From Bryobacterales bacterium (GTDB lineage Bacteria; Acidobacteriota; Terriglobia; Bryobacterales; Bryobacteraceae), in NCBI GenBank assembly GCA_025456495.1, contig JALOKO010000333.1, forward strand, positions 1 through 5,030: a stretch of 5,030 nt of DNA. Reading direction: 5' to 3'. A program made the translations under genes and the position numbers. The notes under the pieces are model-generated. The model was not told the origin of the DNA. It worked only from the letters and a program-made list of their open reading frames with translations, and searched no databases. This document shows positions 1-4,413 of this stretch, piece by piece. Each line of letters opens with the position of its first letter. Positions within the stretch are counted from its first letter, which is position 1.

Positions 1-96
1 TGCCCAACGCACCGTTCGCCCAACGCACCGTTCGCCCAACGCACCGTTCGCCCAACGCACCGTTCGCCCAACGCACCGTTCGCCCAACTCACTGTT
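1..96. repeat. 16-bp tandem repeat array, about six units, open at left edge
   Basis: Six head-to-tail 16-bp units with consensus cgcccaacgcaccgtt start at 1, 17, 33, 49, 65 and 81. Units 2-5 are identical, unit 1 differs only in its first base (t), and the last unit has two changes (cgcccaactcactgtt). The array reaches the window edge, so the copy number is a minimum. Each standard unit contains the small dyad AACG-cac-CGTT. Because 16 is not a multiple of 3, any translation would repeat only every 48 nt (16 residues), which makes a protein-repeat origin less likely. The array lies upstream of the transporter gene. Function unknown; a minisatellite-like or dispersed intergenic repeat is the simplest reading. 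Confidence 0.95.
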
Positions 97-101
97 GGGC
101 G
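81..101. other. Perfect hairpin closing the 16-bp array
   Basis: CGCCCAAC (81-88) and GTTGGGCG (94-101) are perfect reverse complements around the 5-nt loop tcact. Only the last, degenerate repeat unit is followed by GGGCG, so only this copy forms the 8-bp stem. No T-run follows on + and none follows the reverse reading, so it is not a typical intrinsic terminator. Confidence 0.8.
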
Positions 102-128
102 ATGCGGCCCACGCGGTCGCCTTCTCCC

Positions 129-191
129 GCCGCCACTAGCGCCAGCGCCCCCGCCACGAGCGCCCCCGCCACTAGCGCCCCCGCCACTGGG
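129..191. repeat. 15-bp GC-rich tandem repeat
   Basis: Three adjacent 15-bp units of the type gcccccgccactagc occupy 147-161, 162-176 and 177-191, with single or few base changes (acgagc, actagc, actggg). A partial, diverged copy lies at about 129-140. The unit is unrelated to the 16-bp array at 1-96. The period is a multiple of three, so it reads as Ala/Gly/Val/Leu-rich or Ser/Ala/Pro-rich low-complexity peptide in several frames, but no convincing gene covers it. Together the two arrays make 1-191 a repeat-rich, probably noncoding leader region. Confidence 0.85.
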
Positions 192-235
192 CGCGATACG
201 CTATCCGGGTTGGTCTTCGTAATTCCTCCACCTCT

Positions 236-1582
236 ATGAGCACCGCCACTCCCCTCTCGTCCCCGAACGGCAACCCTCCCGCTGGCGCTTCCAATCACCG
301 CCTGCTGCCACCGGGTATCCTGTGGCCGTTCATCCTGCTCACGAGTTGCTTTGCCTGGTGGGGGCTTGCCAACAACATGACCGATACCCTGCTGGCCGCG
401 TTCAAGCGCATCAAGAGCATGAGCGACTTCCAAACCTCGCTCATCCAAATTGCCTTCTATGGCAGCTACTTCTGCTTTGCGCTGCCAGCGGCCATGTTCA
501 TTAAGCGCTTCTCCTACAAGGCGGGCGTCCTGCTGGGCCTGGCCCTTTTCATTGCAGGGGGTCTGCTGTTCTACCCGGCCAGCCTCACCATGGAATACTG
601 GCACTTCCTGGCGGCGCTCTACATCCTCGCGGGTGGGTTGTCCATCCTGGAAACGGCCGCCAACCCCTACGTGGTGGTGCTGGGGCCGGAGGTCACTGGC
701 ACGCAGCGGCTGAATCTTGCCCAGTCCTTCAACCCCATCGGATCCATCCTGGGCGTGCTTTTGAGCAAGCTGTTCATCCTTTCCGAGTTGCGCGGCTTAG
801 GCGCCGAGGAGCGTGCCGCTTTGCCCCCAGCCGAACTGGAGCGCATCCAGGCAGGCGAATTGGAAGCCGTCATGGGTCCCTACGTCGCGGTGTCCCTCGT
901 ATTGCTGGTCATCTGGATCCTGATTGCCAGCGCCCGGATGCCCCACGCTTCTGACCAATCCTCCAGCGAGGACCGCAGCCTCAACCTGCTGCCCGCCATC
1001 GGCAGGCTTATTCGCAATCGCCACTATCTTTGGGGGGTGATTGCACAGTTCTTCTATGTTGGCGCCCAGATTGGCGTCTGGTCTTTCACCATTCGCTACG
1101 TGATGGGAGAACTGAATCTGAACGAAGAGCAGTCCTCCACCTACTATCTGGCTGCCTTGGTGTTGTTTTCTGTGGCCCGTTTCGTCTGTACCGGATTGAT
1201 GAGCTACTTTACTCCCAGGCACATTCTCACCGCGCTGGCCGTGCTGGCCATCGGCTGCTGTCTGGTGACGGCCTTCGCGGGGGGATATCCCGGAGTGATT
1301 GCGCTGGTAGCCATCTCCGGCTGCATGTCCCTCATGTTCCCCACGATCTACGGGTTGGCCATTCGCGGTCTGGGCGACGACACCAAGATTGGTGGATCCG
1401 GCCTCATCATGGCCATCCTCGGCGGCGCCGTCATCACTGCCCTGCAGGGCCAGGTATCGGACGCTACCGGCAACATCGGACTGTCCTACCTGGTGCCGCT
1501 GGCCTGCTTTGTCGTCATCGCCTACTACGCTCTCTACGAAAGCACCAAGGACCTCCCGAAGCGGATGCAGGCTACCCAGTGA
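236..1582 (+). CDS. fucP: MFS sugar:proton symporter, FucP (L-fucose permease) family
   Basis: Encodes a 448-residue inner-membrane protein predicted to import a sugar, L-fucose or a related hexose, together with a proton. About twelve hydrophobic segments are visible, six before and six after a polar central loop (about residues 184-260). The FucP signatures are present: WGLANNMTD with Asp50, LETAANPY with Glu139, then RLNLAQSFN with Gln163 and Asn166. By recalled alignment these match E. coli FucP Asp46 and Glu135 (proton coupling) and Gln159 and Asn162 (sugar site). Further family blocks are SYKAGVLLGL (93-102), FYVGAQIGVWSF (273-284) and LGDDTKIGG (379-387). Length is close to the usual ~440. 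The ATG at 236 is chosen because an in-frame TAG at 173-175 blocks long extensions and no start codon lies between. No Shine-Dalgarno sequence is visible. The substrate is inferred from the family; glucose/galactose or another sugar remains possible. A hydrolase gene follows after 37 bp. Confidence 0.93.
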   Translation: MSTATPLSSPNGNPPAGASNHRLLPPGILWPFILLTSCFAWWGLANNMTDTLLAAFKRIKSMSDFQTSLIQIAFYGSYFCFALPAAMFIKRFSYKAGVLLGLALFIAGGLLFYPASLTMEYWHFLAALYILAGGLSILETAANPYVVVLGPEVTGTQRLNLAQSFNPIGSILGVLLSKLFILSELRGLGAEERAALPPAELERIQAGELEAVMGPYVAVSLVLLVIWILIASARMPHASDQSSSEDRSLNLLPAIGRLIRNRHYLWGVIAQFFYVGAQIGVWSFTIRYVMGELNLNEEQSSTYYLAALVLFSVARFVCTGLMSYFTPRHILTALAVLAIGCCLVTAFAGGYPGVIALVAISGCMSLMFPTIYGLAIRGLGDDTKIGGSGLIMAILGGAVITALQGQVSDATGNIGLSYLVPLACFVVIAYYALYESTKDLPKRMQATQ

Positions 1583-1619
1583 TGCCGCGCTCCCAACCAC
1601 CTCCACCTGGATTCCCTCG

Positions 1620-2246
1620 ATGAACTATATCTATCTCCATGGCTTTGCTTCCCGCCCTGCATCGCGCAAGGCCACCTACTTCCAGCACCGATTCGCCGCG
1701 GCTGGACATCAACTGCAGATTCCCGCGCTGGATGGCGGAGATTTCCAGAACCTTACCGTCAGCGGCCAACTTGCCATCGTGGACGCCTGCGTTGCCGGGC
1801 AGCCCAGTGTGCTGTTGGGCTCCAGTCTGGGTGGCTACCTTGCTGCCCTCTACGCTGCGCGTCATCCGGAAGTGCAGCGTGCCGTGCTGTTGGCCCCGGC
1901 GTTCTGCTTCCCCCGTCGCTGGCAGGACGATCTGGGCGCGGAGGCATTCGAAGCTTGGCGGCGAGAGGGCTCCCGCGAGGTATTCCACTATGGCGAGGGC
2001 CGAACCCTCCGCATCGGCTTTGGACTGATCGATGATGCCCAGCAGTACGAGGACTACCCTGTTGTCTCTCAGCCCGTGCTGCTGCTGCATGGCATCCAGG
2101 ATGCTGTCGTTCCCGTTCACTATGCGCGGGAATTTGCGCGTCGCCACCCGGATTCAGCTCAACTTCTTGAGCTGGATACCGATCATGAAATGGGGGATGT
2201 GCTGGATGCGCTCTGGACCGCTGCCAGCAAGTTCCTCTTTCCGTAA
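1620..2246 (+). CDS. Small alpha/beta-fold hydrolase, YqiA/YcfP (UPF0227)-like esterase
   Basis: Encodes a 208-residue cytoplasmic protein with the complete outline of a serine hydrolase. MNYIYLHGF at the N-terminus gives the first strand and oxyanion HGF (7-9). SRPASRKATYF (11-21) resembles the SxKAxxL block of E. coli YqiA. GSSLGG (67-72) is the nucleophile elbow with Ser69. HGIQDAVVP (157-165) supplies the likely acid Asp161, and TDHEM (187-191) the likely His189. Length fits the ~190-210 of the family, which is described as esterase with unclear natural substrate. The reading frame stays open upstream to 1389, but that extension overlaps the transporter gene in another frame and has no hydrolase features, so ATG 1620 just before the first strand is chosen. 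No clear Shine-Dalgarno is seen. The 37-bp gap after the symporter gene suggests co-transcription; a role in processing an acylated sugar is speculation. Confidence 0.88.
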   Translation: MNYIYLHGFASRPASRKATYFQHRFAAAGHQLQIPALDGGDFQNLTVSGQLAIVDACVAGQPSVLLGSSLGGYLAALYAARHPEVQRAVLLAPAFCFPRRWQDDLGAEAFEAWRREGSREVFHYGEGRTLRIGFGLIDDAQQYEDYPVVSQPVLLLHGIQDAVVPVHYAREFARRHPDSAQLLELDTDHEMGDVLDALWTAASKFLFP

Positions 2247-2338
2247 TCCGGTCAAGGAGCATTTGCGGCACGCCTCCGGAGGCCGAAGGCATGGCGATGC
2301 TTCCAGCTTCCCCCGACGCTCATCGAATGACCATCGCT

Positions 2339-2369
2339 TGGACACTCCTTGCCGAGGATTGTCCATTTT
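2339..2369 (+). terminator. Candidate intrinsic terminator after the hydrolase gene
   Basis: TGGACA (2339-2344) pairs with TGTCCA (2360-2365). After one C/T mismatch, TCCT (2346-2349) pairs with AGGA (2355-2358) around the loop TGCCG. The 10-bp interrupted stem is followed at once by TTTT (2366-2369). It lies 92 bp after the hydrolase stop codon and upstream of the tonB leader, a sensible place to end the fucP-hydrolase transcript. The stem is only moderately GC-rich and the T-run is short, so efficiency is uncertain. Confidence 0.5.
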
Positions 2370-2376
2370 CCTGATA

Positions 2377-2582
2377 GGCGGACTGTGTTAGTCTGATGCC
2401 AGACTCTTTGGCGACCCCCGTGTCTACAAGAATTTGTAACTCGGTCCGCCGCGTGGGCGTCCGATAGGTGAATTCCCTGGGTACCGCGGACGCAGCCTGC
2501 CCGTTGCCGCAACCATGACAGCGCGTAGCAGGTATGTCCGACGAACGGTGGAGTTCCTGTGCAAATCTGTAAACAGGTTTGC
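2377..2582 (+). promoter_or_regulatory. Putative structured mRNA leader of tonB
   Basis: Several nested complementary arms lie in order. GGCGGACTG (2377-2385) pairs with CGGTCCGCC (2442-2450), 9 bp with one G-U, and encloses two hairpins: AGTCTG/CAGACT (2390-2395/2400-2405, loop atgc) and TACAA/TTGTA (2425-2429/2434-2438). GCGTCCG (2457-2463) pairs with CGGACGC (2487-2493). CCTGC (2496-2500) pairs with GCAGG (2528-2532) around an inner GTTG/CAAC. GCAAATCTGT (2561-2570) pairs with ACAGGTTTGC (2573-2582), with one T-G wobble. The strand CGGAC (2487-2491) can also pair with GTCCG at 2536-2540, giving a competing helix coaxial with the CCTGC/GCAGG stem. No protein-coding signal is seen here. The pattern suggests a structured and perhaps switchable leader, but no known riboswitch class was recognised, no clear sigma70 promoter was found just upstream, and folding was done by eye. 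Confidence 0.45.
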
Positions 2583-2587
2583 TCCCT

Positions 2588-2595
2588 AAGGTGAG
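2588..2595 (+). promoter_or_regulatory. Ribosome binding site of tonB
   Basis: AAGGTGAG lies 8 nt before the ATG at 2604 and is the clearest Shine-Dalgarno-like sequence in the first two thirds of the window. It overlaps an in-frame TGA (2592-2594), which excludes any upstream start. The hairpin at 2561-2582 ends only 5 nt before it, so the structure could influence initiation. Confidence 0.75.
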
Positions 2596-2603
2596 AATCA
2601 ACC

Positions 2604-3830
2604 ATGAGCGAAGCGCCCCGGAATCCCAACCAGCTACCGTACGATCGCGATCCGCTTGAGGCCTTGGTGAACCGCACCAAGCCCAAGCCTATGTTTGCCA
2701 GCCTTTTGGAGAACCTGCGGGAGGCGATTTCCCCGCCCAAGCTCCCCGATCTGGATGTCACCTCGAAGCCTGTCCAGGTGAAGGGTATTGGCGATGACCG
2801 TCCCTTCTTCCAGCGCTTCCGCGAGAACTTTCGGGACGCCTTCGGCGAAACCAAGCTGCCTGACGGCATCACCGCGAAGCCGGTGGCCGTCCATGACGAA
2901 CTGGATGCCACACGCCTTGGCTTTTTCGCCAGCCTCAGCCAGAACATTAAGGACACGCTCTTCCCTGAGAAGCTGCCCCCGCTGGAGTTGACCTCCAAGC
3001 CCGTGGCCGTGAAGAGCATGTGGGGCCAGTCAGAGTATTCCAACAAGTCCCGCGCCGTTTCCATGGCCATCCACATCGGCCTGGTGATCATCGGAGTCGC
3101 CCTAGGTACAAACGAGACGGTGCAGCAGACGGTGAAGCAAACGGTCACCCTGTATGCGCCGGATCTCAGCGCGTATGTGCCCGCCCCTGCCGCGCCCAAG
3201 CTTGCCGGTGGCGGTGGTGGCGGCGGCAACAACAATCCTCTACCGGTGAATAAAGGCAAGCTGCCTCGGGCTGACCTGAAGCAGTTCACCCCGCCTACCC
3301 AGGAGATTCTGAATCCTGATCCCAAGCTGGTGATGGAGCCGACGGTGATCGCTCCGCCCGACATGGCCTTGCCCAACGTGAACATGGCCAACTACGGCGA
3401 CCCGCTCTCTAAGATCGTGGGTGGTCCGCCTTCCAACGGCCCCGGCTCTGGCGGTGGCATGGGTAGTGGTCGCGGTACTGGCGTGGGTTCTGGGCGCGGT
3501 GGCGGCGTTGGTGAAGGAGAGGGTGGTGGCTTCGGGGGCGGCGTCTTCCGTGTTGGTGGCGGCGTTACCAGCCCTGTGCCCGTATACAAGATTGAGCCAG
3601 AGTACTCAGAGGAAGCACGGAAGGCGAAATACCAGGGGACAGTGGTGCTATCCGTGATCATCGATTCCACAGGCAAACCCACCAGCCTGAAGGTATTGCG
3701 CCCCTTGGGCCTGGGATTGGACGAAAAAGCGATTGAAGCCGTTCAGAAGTGGCGCTTCCGTCCCGGCACAAAGGAAGGCAAGCCAGTGGCTGTGTACGCG
3801 ACGATCGAAGTGAACTTCCGTCTGCTCTAA
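2604..3830 (+). CDS. tonB: TonB-type energy transducer with triplicated cytoplasmic module
   Basis: Encodes a 408-residue inner-membrane protein that should couple the proton gradient, via ExbB/ExbD-type partners, to TonB-dependent outer-membrane receptors. Residues 1-147 are hydrophilic and cytoplasmic and contain three related modules (cores 30-61, 68-97, 107-137). One hydrophobic segment follows (about 151-168, AVSMAIHIGLVIIGVALG), then a periplasmic part with a Gly run (202-208), a Pro-containing stretch (219-280) and a Gly/Ser/Arg-rich linker (about 273-321). Residues about 322-408 form the TonB C-terminal domain: PEYSEEARKAKYQGTVVLSV, then DSTGKP, LGLDEKAIEAV, WRFRPG (383-388), GKPVAVYATIEVNF. 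The start is fixed by an in-frame TGA at 2592 and a good Shine-Dalgarno. E. coli TonB is ~240 residues with a Pro-rich linker and a very short cytoplasmic tail, so the long N-terminus is unusual. No exbB, exbD or receptor gene is in view. An alternative label is a generic TonB-family protein not working with classical receptors. Confidence 0.9.
   Translation: MSEAPRNPNQLPYDRDPLEALVNRTKPKPMFASLLENLREAISPPKLPDLDVTSKPVQVKGIGDDRPFFQRFRENFRDAFGETKLPDGITAKPVAVHDELDATRLGFFASLSQNIKDTLFPEKLPPLELTSKPVAVKSMWGQSEYSNKSRAVSMAIHIGLVIIGVALGTNETVQQTVKQTVTLYAPDLSAYVPAPAAPKLAGGGGGGGNNNPLPVNKGKLPRADLKQFTPPTQEILNPDPKLVMEPTVIAPPDMALPNVNMANYGDPLSKIVGGPPSNGPGSGGGMGSGRGTGVGSGRGGGVGEGEGGGFGGGVFRVGGGVTSPVPVYKIEPEYSEEARKAKYQGTVVLSVIIDSTGKPTSLKVLRPLGLGLDEKAIEAVQKWRFRPGTKEGKPVAVYATIEVNFRLL
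2691..3014 (+). repeat. Three tandem copies of a ~38-residue module inside tonB
   Basis: The copies lie at 2691-2786, 2805-2894 and 2922-3014 (residues 30-61, 68-97, 107-137). They share the pattern (M/F)F-x5-N-(L/F/I)-(R/K)-(E/D)-x6-KLP-x(4-5)-(S/A)KPV-x-V. In each copy Phe to Asn is 6 residues and Asn to Lys of KLP is 9; copy 2 lacks one residue between KLP and KPV. The copies have diverged at DNA level, so the duplication is old and the fold is probably kept by selection. All three lie on the cytoplasmic side of the membrane helix. I recall single copies of this type in acidobacterial TonB proteins; the function is unknown to me. Confidence 0.88.
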
Positions 3831-3853
3831 CGGAACCCCGTTGGAAGCAGATC

Positions 3854-3900
3854 TTGTGCTGGGACGAACGTCGCGACACGCGGTGGCCGTTCCAGCACAA
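3854..3900 (+). terminator. Long inverted repeat after tonB, candidate terminator or 3'-UTR hairpin
   Basis: TTGTGCTGGGACG (3854-3866) pairs with CGTTCCAGCACAA (3888-3900): 13 bp with a single G-T wobble. The 21-nt loop holds a second stem, CGCG-aca-CGCG (3872-3882). It begins 23 bp after the tonB stop codon. No T-run follows directly; TTTT occurs only at 3911-3914, so it may act as an mRNA-stabilising 3' end or a weak terminator instead of a classical one. Confidence 0.55.
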
Positions 3901-4283
3901 CAGAACCGGCTTTTGACCGCCAGCAATTGACGGCCCATCCGTGTCGTCCTCAGGCCCTGCAACGCTCCTCCCGTCTGCTCCCAAGCCAAGCTCCTTCTTG
4001 CCGCGACCCTCCATCGATTCCGTGGCTCGTGCGGCACAAAGGCCTTCTGCCAATGCGACGCCTCACGGGACTGGTTGTTTATCCAACGCATCGATAGAAA
4101 TTTCTATAGTCCCCGCGTCGGCCTTGCCCCGAACTGGGCAGCGCTCTTCCCGTTTCACCTTTTCCACTCACCCCTCCAGTGTGCTGAAAACTCGTGCGCT
4201 TTCAGTGAATTGCCCCGCCGACCGGGCGGACAATCATTCCCGTGCTGAGATTTTGGCCGATCCCATCAAAAAAAGTCCAATCA
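3901..4283. other. Noncoding stretch with several dyads
   Basis: No convincing gene was found on either strand between the post-tonB hairpin and the candidate promoter of the last gene. Open frames here give Ser/Pro/Arg-rich translations without recognisable domains, and the minus-strand frames run back through tonB. Visible structure: a perfect 14-bp palindrome ATAGAAATTTCTAT (4094-4107), an inverted repeat CTGAAA/TTTCAG (4184-4189/4200-4205), a GC hairpin CCGCC-gaccg-GGCGG (4215-4229) and a run of seven A (4268-4274). The section from about 4090 is visibly richer in A/T than its surroundings, as expected for a regulatory region. Confidence 0.6.
4094..4107. promoter_or_regulatory. Perfect 14-bp A/T-rich palindrome, possible operator
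   Basis: ATAGAAATTTCTAT is exactly self-complementary and stands out as an A/T island in GC-rich DNA. TATAGT (4105-4110) overlaps its right end and resembles a -10 hexamer, but no acceptable -35 lies at 16-18 bp. A binding site for a dimeric regulator is possible; which one cannot be said. It lies 306 bp before the last gene. Confidence 0.35.
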
Positions 4284-4318
4284 GCATGTTTATCCATCCG
4301 ATAAGATGCGTGTATACT
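4284..4318 (+). promoter_or_regulatory. Candidate promoter with overlapping inverted repeat, upstream of the last gene
   Basis: TATACT (4313-4318) matches five of six bases of the sigma70 -10 element. A weak -35 candidate, TTATCC (4290-4295, three of six), lies 17 bp upstream, and an A7 run at 4268-4274 could act as an upstream element. An imperfect dyad overlaps the -35 and spacer: GCAT (4284-4287) with ATGC (4306-4309), and TTATC (4290-4294) with GATAA (4300-4304), around catcc. The arrangement would suit an operator. It would give a leader of roughly 90 nt before the GTG at 4414. Confidence 0.4.
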
Positions 4319-4413
4319 TAAGCCAGAGCCGATCGTGGCCTCGCCCCGTTGCGACGAGACCAAGAAGTCGATTGACTCACGGTTGCCAGTTTCCCAGTTG
4401 AAGCGAGGCGGAC

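Noticed and set aside
1..101. 16-bp array as a CRISPR array
   Set aside because: The units are contiguous without unique spacers and are shorter than CRISPR repeats; no cas genes are present.
89..604. 171-residue minus-strand open frame across the arrays and the start of the symporter gene
   Set aside because: It overlaps a clear MFS gene on the other strand, its translation is repeat-derived low complexity with Val-Ala-Gly-Ala-Leu copies, and no domain is visible.
797..1606. 269-residue minus-strand open frame
   Set aside because: It is antisense to the FucP-family gene and rich in Gly, His and Gln, as expected for the mirror of a GC-rich membrane protein gene; no family is recognised.
2272..2283. 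Palindrome GCCTCCGGAGGC shortly after the hydrolase gene as a terminator
   Set aside because: It is self-complementary but has no loop and no T-run; the hairpin with TTTT at 2339-2369 is a better terminator candidate.
2349..2377. Sigma70 promoter for tonB (TTGCCG, 17 bp, TGATAG)
   Set aside because: The -10 matches only about two of six bases and the -35 four of six; not strong enough to list as a feature.
2457..2540. Resemblance to a cobalamin riboswitch (GGTGAATTCC, CCGCAACC, GCAGGT pieces in the expected order)
   Set aside because: The diagnostic B12 box with GCCACTG and the preceding conserved blocks are absent; the match is only fragments and could be chance. A covariance-model search with the Rfam cobalamin model would decide.
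2252..3391. 379-residue minus-strand open frame across the leader and first half of tonB
   Set aside because: tonB on the + strand has clear domains and a ribosome binding site; this frame includes a proline run mirroring the Gly codons and has no recognisable domain.
3648..4091. 147-residue minus-strand open frame overlapping the tonB 3' end
   Set aside because: About 40% of it is antisense to the conserved TonB domain, and the remainder crosses the post-tonB hairpin; no recognisable features.
3941..4321. 126-residue + strand open frame in the gap after tonB
   Set aside because: Ser/Pro/Arg-rich with no domain, no Shine-Dalgarno, and it runs through the dyads and candidate promoter of the next gene.
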